A stretch of DNA of 64,000 bases from Baekduia soli (GTDB lineage Bacteria > Actinomycetota > Thermoleophilia > Solirubrobacterales > Solirubrobacteraceae), in assembly GCF_007970665.1 (NCBI RefSeq), contig NZ_CP042430.1:434001-498000 (forward strand), given 5' to 3'. Positions 23,761 through 30,788 of the stretch are shown in pieces. The notes under the pieces were generated by a model. The model did not search any database. It was not told the DNA's origin and was given only the letters and a program-made list of their open reading frames with translations. Made by a program: the position numbers and the translations under genes. Position 1 is the first letter of the stretch; each line of letters begins with the position of its first letter.

Positions 23761-23795
23761 CCAGCGGCGGCCGGGGGCCTCAGCCCGCGAGCCCA

Positions 23796-23850
23796 CTCGC
23801 ACGTCGTGCGAGGGTGGTCCCCACACCTTCCCGAGGCCTAGCCCCTCGGG
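23796..23850. repeat. Two hairpins in the region upstream of the tRNA-like RNA
   Basis: CTCGCAC-GTC-GTGCGAG at 23796-23812 (7 bp, 3-nt loop) and CCCGAGG ... CCTCGGG at 23830-23850 (7 bp, 7-nt loop). They lie in the 275-nt gap between the CaiB and MFS genes and may belong to a structured transcript. Confidence 0.45.
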
Positions 23851-23883
23851 GAGTTCACAGCGCCCGGTGCGCCGGAGTACGGT

Positions 23884-23984
23884 GGCGACCGCACCCCGGC
23901 GCCCGATCGCGCCGGGGTCGCCGATCTCAGTCGGGTCGGCCCACGGGGCCGCAGAGGCGTTGGTTCGAATCCAACCCGGCCCGA
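23884..23984 (+). ncRNA. tRNA-like structured RNA or degenerate tRNA
   Basis: A canonical T-arm is present at 23959-23975 (GTTGG-TTCGAAT-CCAAC). It stacks on an acceptor-like helix: TCGGGTCGG (23931-23939) pairs with CCGGCCCGA (23976-23984) over 9 bp with one G-U. Only 19 nt lie between that 5' strand and the T-arm, too few for D and anticodon arms. Upstream, 23884-23922 forms a strong hairpin (9-bp perfect CCCCGGCGC/GCGCCGGGG stem, 5-nt bulge, 5 outer bp). An alternative 75-nt cloverleaf (23909-23983) is possible but has a C-C mismatch and no U33. No CCA is encoded. It could be a decayed tRNA or an unrecognised RNA with a tRNA-like 3' end. Confidence 0.4.
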
Positions 23985-24011
23985 TCAGCCGGGGGGCCCA
24001 CCCGGCGCAGA

Positions 24012-24033
24012 CGCGCGTCCGTCAGGACGCGCG
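24012..24033. terminator. Hairpin spanning the MFS stop codon
   Basis: CGCGCGTCC-GTCA-GGACGCGCG, a perfect 9-bp stem with a 4-nt loop. The MFS stop codon (24022-24024) lies in the loop. It may end both the reverse-strand exporter message and a forward tRNA-like RNA; there is no U-tract. Confidence 0.5.
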
Positions 24034-25533
24034 CTCGGCGGCGGCCGCGGTCGCCCGCGCGGCGGCCATGCGGGGCCACATGATGACCACGGCCACCGCC
24101 AGGGCGGCGACCAGGAACCCGGCCGAGCCCACGAGCGTGGAGGCGACCGCATGGGCCAGCTCGCTGCGGGGCGTGGCGCCCGCGTGCTGCGCGGCCGAGC
24201 GGCTCGACGACGCGAACACGGTCACGAGGATCCCGAGGCCCAGCGCCGCGCCGACCTGCTGGGCGGCGTTGAGCAGCCCGGAGCCGGCCCCCGCGTCGCG
24301 GGCGGGGACGCCGGCCATCCCGACCGACGTCAGCGGGGCCATGGCGATGCCCGTCCCGGCGCCGAAGACGACCATGGCGACGGCCACGCCGGGGACATAG
24401 GAGGAGTCCTCCGTGATCCGCGTGAGCCAGAGCATCCCGGCCAGTGCGACGGTCAGGCCGCCGATGAGCAGCGGGGCGGTGCCGAACCGCGCGGTCAGGC
24501 GCGGGACGATCCGCACCGAGGCGAACATCGCGAGGGTCATCGGCAGGAACGCGATGCCCGTCTGCACGGCGCTGAAGCCGCGCACGCCCTGGAAGTACTG
24601 GGTCAGGAAGAAGAAGGACGAGAAGTTGCCGGCCACGAGCAGCAGGCGGCCCACGTAGGCCCCGGAGCGCTCACGGCTGGCGAACATCCGCAGGGGCGTG
24701 ATCGGCTGCTCGGCGCGTCGCTCGGTCAGCACGAAGGCGGCCAGCAGCAGGACGCCCGCGGCGAAGGACGCCACCGTGCCGAGGTCGCCCCAGCCGTCGG
24801 AGGCGGCGCGGACGAAGCCGTAGACGATCGCGGTCATGCCGAGCGTCGAGGTGATCGCGCCGGTGAGGTCGAAGCGGCCGTCGTGGCGCTCGCTCTCGGG
24901 CAGGAACCGCGGCGCGAGGGTGACGAGGACGATGCCGATCGGCACGTTGATGAACAGCCCCCAGCGCCAGCTGGCCCAGCTCGTGAGCATGCCGCCGACG
25001 ACGAGGCCGATGCTGCCGCCCGCGGCCGAGACCGCGCTGTAGGACGCGACGGCCCGCGTCCGCTCGCGGCCCTCGCGGAACGTGATGGACAGCAGCGCGA
25101 GCGTCGACGGGGCCGCGACGGCCGCGCCGAGCCCCTGCACGGCGCGCGCGCCGAGCAGCCAGCCGGGCGACTGGGCCAGCCCGCCGGCCAGGGAGGCGGC
25201 GGTGAACACGGTCAGCCCGGCGACGAACATGCGCCGGCGCCCGAGGATGTCGCCGGCGCGGGCGCCGAGCAGGAGCAGGCCGCCGAAGGTCAGGGCGTAG
25301 GCGTTCTGGACCCACGACAGGCCGGTGGGCGAGAAGCCCAGGGCACGGTGGATGCGGGGCAGCGACGTGATGATGATCGACACGTCGAGGATCAGCATGA
25401 GCTGGCAGGTGAGGATGATCCCCAGGACGATCTGGGGATGGGAGGGGCGCCGCGGGGCGCCCGCGCGCCGGAGGCGGAGGCGGGTGCCGGACAGGCGGCG
25501 GGCGGCGGCGGGCCGGGTGAACGTGGCGGGCAT
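24022..25533 (-). CDS. MFS exporter, DHA2 (EmrB/QacA) family
   Basis: A 503-residue, roughly 14-helix proton-coupled drug exporter. It has the motif QLMLILDVSIIITSLPRIHRALG in helix 1, GARAGDILGRRRMFVAGL (motif A) near residue 95, and the FINVPIGIVLVTLAPRFLPE stretch near residue 190. The first ~32 residues are basic and cytoplasmic. It is divergent from a TetR gene across a 126-nt gap that holds three near-identical inverted repeats, so TetR repression with inducer release is the obvious control. A hairpin closes the 3' end. Confidence 0.9.
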   Translation of the reverse strand: MPATFTRPAAARRLSGTRLRLRRAGAPRRPSHPQIVLGIILTCQLMLILDVSIIITSLPRIHRALGFSPTGLSWVQNAYALTFGGLLLLGARAGDILGRRRMFVAGLTVFTAASLAGGLAQSPGWLLGARAVQGLGAAVAAPSTLALLSITFREGRERTRAVASYSAVSAAGGSIGLVVGGMLTSWASWRWGLFINVPIGIVLVTLAPRFLPESERHDGRFDLTGAITSTLGMTAIVYGFVRAASDGWGDLGTVASFAAGVLLLAAFVLTERRAEQPITPLRMFASRERSGAYVGRLLLVAGNFSSFFFLTQYFQGVRGFSAVQTGIAFLPMTLAMFASVRIVPRLTARFGTAPLLIGGLTVALAGMLWLTRITEDSSYVPGVAVAMVVFGAGTGIAMAPLTSVGMAGVPARDAGAGSGLLNAAQQVGAALGLGILVTVFASSSRSAAQHAGATPRSELAHAVASTLVGSAGFLVAALAVAVVIMWPRMAAARATAAAAERAS

Positions 25534-25571
25534 GGGGAGGGCGTCCCTTCGGGTGGGGCAGGAGCGCTAAA

Positions 25572-25588
25572 CTGGAGACGTTCTCCAG
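25572..25588. promoter_or_regulatory. TetR operator copy 1
   Basis: CTGGAGA-CGT-TCTCCAG, perfect 7-bp arms around a 3-nt spacer, 38 nt from the MFS start. It shares the GGAGAnnnTCTCC core with copy 2. Confidence 0.7.
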
Positions 25589-25596
25589 AAGAGAAT

Positions 25597-25613
25597 GCGG
25601 AGATGCTCTCCGC
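25597..25613. promoter_or_regulatory. TetR operator copy 2
   Basis: GCGGAGA-TGC-TCTCCGC, perfect 7-bp arms and 3-nt spacer, 25 nt centre-to-centre from copy 1. Confidence 0.7.
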
Positions 25614-25630
25614 TTACATGTCACACTGTA

Positions 25631-25647
25631 GCGGAGATCACCTCCGC
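25631..25647. promoter_or_regulatory. TetR operator copy 3
   Basis: GCGGAGA-TCA-CCTCCGC, 6 of 7 arm pairs plus an outer A-T, 12 nt before the TetR start. The left arm is identical to that of copy 2. Confidence 0.65.
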
Positions 25648-25659
25648 TTTGCCACGACG

Positions 25660-26259
25660 ATGCCCGCGACCGACGCCGACAGCCGCCTCACCGGCCTCTC
25701 CCAGCGCCCGAAGCGCGCGGACGCGGCCCGCAACTACGACAAGCTCGTCGCCGCGGCGCGCGAGGCCTTCGCGCAGGACGGCGAGGGTGCCAGGCTCGAC
25801 GACATCGCCAAGCGGGCCGGCGTCGGGCCGGGCACGCTGTACCGCAACTTCCCGACGCGCCAGCACCTGCTCGAGGCCGTCTACGTCGACGAGGTCGAGG
25901 CGATCGCCCGCGCGGCGGACGCCCTCGCCGACCACGAGCCGTGGGACGCCCTGCGGCGCTGGACGCGCCAGTTCGTCGACTACGTCACCACCAAGCGGGC
26001 CATCGGCAGCGCGCTGCTGACCTACATCGACCGCGACTCCGAGGTCTTCCGCTCCTGCCGCGGCGCGGTGTTCGGGGCGGGCGACGCGCTGCTGGAGCGG
26101 GCGCGGGCCGCCGGCGAGGTCCGCGACGACGTGGCGTTCGCCGACCTCGCGCCGCTGCTCGGCGGCATCGCGGCCATGCAGGGCGCCGACCCCGCGACGA
26201 TCGACCGCAGCCTCGACCTCGTGCTCGACGGCCTGCGCTACCGGCCGCCGGCCGGCTGA
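25660..26259 (+). CDS. TetR/AcrR family repressor of the adjacent MFS exporter
   Basis: A 199-residue TetR protein. The N-terminal HTH reads LVAAAREAFAQDGEGARLDDIAKRAGVGPGTLYRNFPTRQHLLEAVY (residues ~24-70 overall), followed by a helical effector domain (WDALRRWTRQFVDYVTTKRA). ATG 25660 gives a normal N-terminus; an ATG at 25602 would put operator DNA inside the gene. It is divergent from the exporter, and three inverted repeats in the gap fit autoregulation and control of the exporter. Confidence 0.88.
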   Translation: MPATDADSRLTGLSQRPKRADAARNYDKLVAAAREAFAQDGEGARLDDIAKRAGVGPGTLYRNFPTRQHLLEAVYVDEVEAIARAADALADHEPWDALRRWTRQFVDYVTTKRAIGSALLTYIDRDSEVFRSCRGAVFGAGDALLERARAAGEVRDDVAFADLAPLLGGIAAMQGADPATIDRSLDLVLDGLRYRPPAG

Positions 26260-26315
26260 CACCCGGGCCGCCGCCCGCGCTTGCCGCCGACGGGCGGCTC
26301 TGGTTGGGTGGCACG

Positions 26316-26459
26316 ATGACCGCCGACCGGCGACTGGGCCGCCGACTCCTGGGCATCCTCGTCGTCGTCGGCCTCGGGGAGGCCGCGCCCGCGTCGCCGG
26401 GCGCGCTCGAGCAGGCCCCGCAGCCCGGCGGCGAGGCCGGTCGTCCGTCGAGCTGGTAG
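26316..26459 (+). CDS. Possible small ORF of unknown function
   Basis: A 47-codon frame, MTADRRLGRRLLGILVVVGLG and then a Pro/Ala/Gly-rich tail, in the 234-nt gap between the TetR and CocE genes. It has a basic start and a short hydrophobic run but no convincing ribosome site. It may well be chance in GC-rich DNA. Confidence 0.15.
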   Translation: MTADRRLGRRLLGILVVVGLGEAAPASPGALEQAPQPGGEAGRPSSW

Positions 26460-26493
26460 CCCGCCACCGCCCGTCAACCCAGGAGCGCCACCC

Positions 26494-28242
26494 ATGCCGA
26501 GCGAGATCGTCGTCGAGAAGAACATCATGGTGGCCATGCGCGACGGCGTCGCGCTGGCCACCGACGTCTACCGCCCCGGCGGCTCCGAGCCGCTGCCGGC
26601 GATCCTCCAGCGCACGCCCTACGACAAGGAGGGCGCGGCGCTGCGCAACTACAGCTTCGAGGTCATGCGCGCCGTCCAGGCCGGCTACGTGTGCGTCGTG
26701 CAGGACGTCCGCGGCCGCTTCCTGTCGGAGGGCGACTTCGACCCGTTCTTCGACGAGGGCCCCGACGGCGCCGACACGATCGCCTGGGTCGCGGCCCAGC
26801 CGTGGTGCTCGGGCGTGGTCGGCATGGCGGGCGGCTCCTACTTCGGCGCGACGCAGTGGCGCGCGGCGGGCGAGGTGCCCGAGGCGCTGAAGGCGATGGT
26901 GCCGTTCGTCACGGCGGCCGACTACCACGAGGGCTGGACCTACCAGGGCGGGGCGTTCGAGCTGGGCTTCAACCTGCACTGGACGCTGGGGTTCCTGGCG
27001 GTGGGCGAGGTGGTCCGGCGGCTCGGCGCCGGCCAGGACGCTATGGCCGAACTCGGCGCGCTCGTCCAGGCCGTCGACGACAACGACGCGCTGTACGAGC
27101 GGCTGCCGCTGACCGACATGCCCGTGCTGGACGAGCTGGCGCCGTACTACCGCGCGTGGCTCGACCACCCCGCCTACGACGACTACTGGCGCGCGATCGC
27201 CCCCAAGGAGCGCCACGCGCAGGTCACGGTCCCCGCGCTGAACATCGGCGGCTGGTACGACCTCTTCCTCGGCGGCACGATCGCCAACTACCTGGGGATG
27301 AAGGAGCAGGGCGCCACCGAGGCCGCGCGGCGGCCGCACCTGGTCATCGGGCCCTGGGCCCACGGCGACTCCTTCGGCTGGTATGCCGGGCGCAGCTACG
27401 GCTTCGCCTCCAACTACCTCGCCATCGACCCGACCGCGCTGCACGTGCGCTGGTTCGACCGCCATCTCAAGGACATGGACAACGGACTCGACGACGAGCC
27501 GCCGGTGCGCCTGTTCGTCATGGGCATCGACGAGTGGCGCGACGAGCAGGACTGGCCGCTGCCCGACACGGCCTTCACGCCGTACTATCTCCACAGCGGC
27601 GGCCACGCCAACACGGCCTCGGGCGACGGGACGCTGTCGACCGAGGCGCCCGGCGCCGAGCCACACGACACCTACCTCTACGACCCGCGCGACCCGGTCC
27701 CCACCACCGGCGGCGCGACGTTCCTGCCGGGCCTGTTCGTCGCCGCCAACGCCGGCCCGCGCGACCAGCGGCTCATCGACGGCCGGGCCGACGTCCTCAC
27801 GTTCGTCACGCCGCCGCTGGAGCACGACGTCGAGGTCACCGGGCCGATCGAGCTCGTGCTCCACGCGTCGTCCTCGGCGCGCGACACGGACTTCACCGGC
27901 AAGCTCGTCGACGTCGCGCCCGACGGGCGCGCCGAGCTGCTGACCGACGGCATCCTGCGCGCGCGCTACCGCGAGTCGATGAGCGAGCCGCGGCCGCTGG
28001 AGCCCGGCGAGGTCTACGAGCTGCGGATCGACCTGTGGGCGACGGCCAACGTGTTCAAGGCCGGCCACCGGATCCGCCTGGACGTGTCGAGCAGCAACTT
28101 CCCGCGCTTCGACCGCAACACGAACACGGGCGGGACCATCGCGACCGAGGGTCCCGAGGCGCTCGTGGAGGCCGTCAACCGCGTCTTCCACGACCACGAG
28201 CACCCGTCGCACGTGGTGCTGCCGATCATCGACCGCTCCTGA
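26494..28242 (+). CDS. CocE/NonD family alpha/beta hydrolase (X-Pro dipeptidyl-peptidase type)
   Basis: A 582-residue serine hydrolase. The N-terminal peptidase S15 region has VAMRDGVALATDVYRP (~14-29), RTPYDKEG, VVQDVRGRFLSEGDFDPF (~68-85), and the nucleophile elbow MAGGSYFGATQW (Ser ~115). The oxyanion and acid parts follow, with the catalytic His in IGPWAHGDSFGW (~290). The C-terminal jelly-roll (EVTGPIELVLHASSSARDTDFTGKLVDVAPDG) completes the CocE layout. Substrates in the family include cocaine, glutaryl-7-ACA and acyl peptides; here unknown. ATG 26494 follows an AGGAG. No signal peptide, so probably cytoplasmic. Confidence 0.9.
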   Translation: MPSEIVVEKNIMVAMRDGVALATDVYRPGGSEPLPAILQRTPYDKEGAALRNYSFEVMRAVQAGYVCVVQDVRGRFLSEGDFDPFFDEGPDGADTIAWVAAQPWCSGVVGMAGGSYFGATQWRAAGEVPEALKAMVPFVTAADYHEGWTYQGGAFELGFNLHWTLGFLAVGEVVRRLGAGQDAMAELGALVQAVDDNDALYERLPLTDMPVLDELAPYYRAWLDHPAYDDYWRAIAPKERHAQVTVPALNIGGWYDLFLGGTIANYLGMKEQGATEAARRPHLVIGPWAHGDSFGWYAGRSYGFASNYLAIDPTALHVRWFDRHLKDMDNGLDDEPPVRLFVMGIDEWRDEQDWPLPDTAFTPYYLHSGGHANTASGDGTLSTEAPGAEPHDTYLYDPRDPVPTTGGATFLPGLFVAANAGPRDQRLIDGRADVLTFVTPPLEHDVEVTGPIELVLHASSSARDTDFTGKLVDVAPDGRAELLTDGILRARYRESMSEPRPLEPGEVYELRIDLWATANVFKAGHRIRLDVSSSNFPRFDRNTNTGGTIATEGPEALVEAVNRVFHDHEHPSHVVLPIIDRS

Positions 28243-28356
28243 CCGCCGTCCCGGCGGCCGGCGGGCGCGCGGCGGTGACGGGCGGTGGATCCTGTCGGCG
28301 GGACCTCCGGCGCCCGTCTGCGGGGCTCTACGGATGGTGGGCGGCCGGGCGCCACG

Positions 28357-28362
28357 CACAAT
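28357..28362 (+). promoter_or_regulatory. Putative -10 element of a leaderless promoter
   Basis: CACAAT, 6 nt before the ATG at 28369, no ribosome site. Confidence 0.4.
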
Positions 28363-28368
28363 CGGGCC

Positions 28369-28713
28369 ATGGCTCGCACTCCCAAGGAACTCAAGGACCT
28401 GGCCCTGGCGCCGGTCGCCGTCGCCGTCGACGAGAACCTCCGCTTCCTGCGCACCCGCACCCCCGAGGAGCTGGGGGCCGCGCTCGAGCTCGTGCTCGAC
28501 CGCGCCACCCCCGATCCCTCGCGCGAGACGCGGCTGGCCCAGGTGCTCGAGGCCGCGATCCGCGACGTCGACCTGCACGGCTGGCAGGCCACGATGAGCG
28601 ACGACGGCTCCGCCGTCCGGATCGCCGGCGGCTCGGCCTCGCTGGACATCAGCGTCGGCGCCACGGTGCTGCACTACGTCGAGGACGGGGCCGCCGCCCC
28701 GGCCGCCTCGTAG
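28369..28713 (+). CDS. Small hypothetical protein
   Basis: A 114-residue acidic protein starting MARTPKELKDLALAPVAVAVDENLRFL, with helical stretches (ELGAALELVLDRATP, TRLAQVLEAAIRDVDLHGW) and a beta-rich C-terminal end. I do not recognise a family and see no signal peptide, metal site or membrane segment. It lies 12 nt before the NhaA-DsbA fusion gene and may share its transcript, although each has a nAnnnT hexamer before a possible start. Confidence 0.65.
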   Translation: MARTPKELKDLALAPVAVAVDENLRFLRTRTPEELGAALELVLDRATPDPSRETRLAQVLEAAIRDVDLHGWQATMSDDGSAVRIAGGSASLDISVGATVLHYVEDGAAAPAAS

Positions 28714-28725
28714 ACCGCGCCGCGC

Positions 28726-30693
28726 GTGGCGCCTGCCGTGGCTGGCCGCACGGCCCGCCACGGCGTAGGCTGCCGGCCACTGAGCGCCGCGGCCGACCCA
28801 CCCATCCCCTCCGGCGCCGACGGCGGGCGCACCGCCTGGGCGCGCAACCTCGCCGCGCCCATCCGGCGCTTCCTGCACGCCGAGACCGGCGGCGCGATCG
28901 TCCTCGTCGGCGCCACGCTGGTGGCGCTGCTGTGGGCCAACTCGCCGTGGAGCGACTCCTACGCCTCGGTGTGGGGGATGCGACTGGCGATCTCGCTGGG
29001 CGACCACGCCATCGCCACGGACCTGCGCGGGTGGGTCAACGAGGGGCTCATGACGCTCTTCTTCCTCGTGGTCGGCCTGGAGGCCAAGCGCGAGCTCGAC
29101 CTCGGTGAGCTGCGCGAGCGCCGGCGGCTGACCGTCCCGGTCATGGCGGGCCTGGGCGGCATGGTCGCGGCGGCCGCGGTGTACCTGGCGATCAACGCGG
29201 GCGGCGACGGCGCGGCGGGCTGGGGCGCGGCGGTGTCGACCGACACCGCGCTGGCGCTCGGGGCGCTCGCGCTGCTGACCCACGGGCGCGCCATCCGCCT
29301 GCGGGTGTTCCTGCTCACGGTCGTGGTCATCGACGACCTCGTCGCGCTGGCGGTCATCGCCATCGCCTACTCCGACGCCATCGACCCCGTCGCCCTGGCC
29401 GTCGCCGTGGGCTTCTTCGCCGTGCTGCTGGCACTGCGCTACGCGGGCTCGTGGCGCGGCCCGGCGGCCGCGGCGGCGGGCGTGGGCATGTGGCTGGCCC
29501 TGTTCGAGTCCGGCATCGACCCGGTCATCACGGGGCTGCTCGTCGGCCTGGTGAGCACGGCCTACCCGCCGTCGCGCGACGACCTGGAGCGCAGCACGGA
29601 GCGGGCCCGCTCGTTCCGCGAGCAGCCGACCCCGGAGCTGGCCTACCAGGCGCGGGCCAGCCTCACCTCGGCCATCTCGCTCAACGAGCGCCTCCAGTAC
29701 CGGCTGCTGCCGTGGACGAGCCAGGTCATCGTCCCGCTGTTCGCGCTGGCCAACGCCGGCGTGCACTTCGACGGCGACCTGCTGTCGGGCGCGGCCGCTT
29801 CGCGCGTGACGATCGGGATCGTCGCCGCCTACGTCGTCGGCAAGCCGCTGGGCATCACGGGCGCCGCCTGGATCGCCACCCGCCGGGCGATGGGCGGCCA
29901 GCGCCCGACCGTGACCTGGCCCGTCCTGGTCGGCGGCGCCGCCGCGGCCGGCATCGGCTTCACCGTGTCGCTGCTGGTGGCGTCGCTGGCCTTCACCGGG
30001 CCCACGCTCGACGAGGCCAAGATCGGCGTGCTGGTCACCGCCCTGGCCTCGCCCGCCGTGTCGTGGGTCGCCTTCGCGATCGTGCGCCACCTGCCCGACG
30101 AGCTGCGCGCGCGCCAGCTCGGGGCCGTCGCCGGGCAGATCGTCGATCTCGCCGACGACGTCGACCCCGGCCGCGACCACATCCGCGGCCCGGTCGACGC
30201 GCCCGTCACGCTCATCGAGTACGGCGACTTCGAGTGCCCGTACTGCGCGGCCGCCGAGCCCGTCATCGCCCGGCTGCTGGAGGCCTTCGGCGCCGAGCTG
30301 CGCTACGTGTGGCGCCACCTGCCGCTCACCGACGTCCACCCCAACGCCCAGCTGGCCGCCGAGGCGGCCGAGGCCGCGGCGCGCCAGGGCGCGTTCTGGG
30401 AGATGCACGACCGCCTGCTCGCCCACCAGGACGACCTGGCGGTCAGCGACCTGTACCGCCACGCGGCCGCGCTGGAGCTCGACCTCGAGCGCTTCTCCGA
30501 CGATCTCGGCCGCCGGCGCACCGCGCCGCGCGTGGCCGAGGACGTGGCGGGCGCCGACGCCAGCGGCGTTTCGGGGACGCCGACGTTCTTCGTCAACGGC
30601 CGCCGCCACCAGGGCGTCTACGACGTCGACACGCTGACGCGCGAGATCAAGGCCGCCGCCGGCGCGCTGCGGCCGGTGCCGCCCTCGCGCTGA
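28726..30693 (+). CDS. nhaA: Na+/H+ antiporter NhaA fused to a DsbA-like thioredoxin domain
   Basis: Up to 655 residues. Residues ~40-460 are NhaA: FLHAETGGAIVLVGATLVALLWANS at helix 1, FFLVVGLEAKRELDLGEL, the AVSTDTALALGAL stretch and the helix-V-type TVVVIDDLVALAVIAIAYSD with the paired Asp of the ion site. From ~485 comes a thioredoxin/DsbA_4 domain with a FECPYCAAAEPVI redox site (~500-512) and the cis-Pro GVSGTPTFFVNG. NhaA exchanges Na+ for H+; the C-terminal domain may be a disulfide enzyme or sensor. GTG 28726 is the longest start, but TAGGCT at 28766-28771 sits 8 nt before an in-frame CTG at 28780, a possible leaderless start. Confidence 0.9.
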   Translation: MAPAVAGRTARHGVGCRPLSAAADPPIPSGADGGRTAWARNLAAPIRRFLHAETGGAIVLVGATLVALLWANSPWSDSYASVWGMRLAISLGDHAIATDLRGWVNEGLMTLFFLVVGLEAKRELDLGELRERRRLTVPVMAGLGGMVAAAAVYLAINAGGDGAAGWGAAVSTDTALALGALALLTHGRAIRLRVFLLTVVVIDDLVALAVIAIAYSDAIDPVALAVAVGFFAVLLALRYAGSWRGPAAAAAGVGMWLALFESGIDPVITGLLVGLVSTAYPPSRDDLERSTERARSFREQPTPELAYQARASLTSAISLNERLQYRLLPWTSQVIVPLFALANAGVHFDGDLLSGAAASRVTIGIVAAYVVGKPLGITGAAWIATRRAMGGQRPTVTWPVLVGGAAAAGIGFTVSLLVASLAFTGPTLDEAKIGVLVTALASPAVSWVAFAIVRHLPDELRARQLGAVAGQIVDLADDVDPGRDHIRGPVDAPVTLIEYGDFECPYCAAAEPVIARLLEAFGAELRYVWRHLPLTDVHPNAQLAAEAAEAAARQGAFWEMHDRLLAHQDDLAVSDLYRHAAALELDLERFSDDLGRRRTAPRVAEDVAGADASGVSGTPTFFVNGRRHQGVYDVDTLTREIKAAAGALRPVPPSR

Positions 30694-30788
30694 GCGCGAC
30701 CGATGGGCCCGCGCGGACGACGGGGCCTGACCGTGGGCGGGTCCGCCGATACCGTTGGCGGCCTCCCCACCGTCGACCGTAGGACCCC

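Noticed and set aside
23909-23983. Ordinary tRNA gene
   Set aside because: A 75-nt cloverleaf can be drawn, but it has a C-C acceptor mismatch, no U33 and competes with a stronger hairpin. I kept only a tRNA-like call.
25621-30609. A 1662-codon reverse-strand open frame
   Set aside because: It is antisense to TetR, CocE and NhaA-DsbA genes, which have clear domains and ribosome sites. The antisense product has only compositionally biased sequence.
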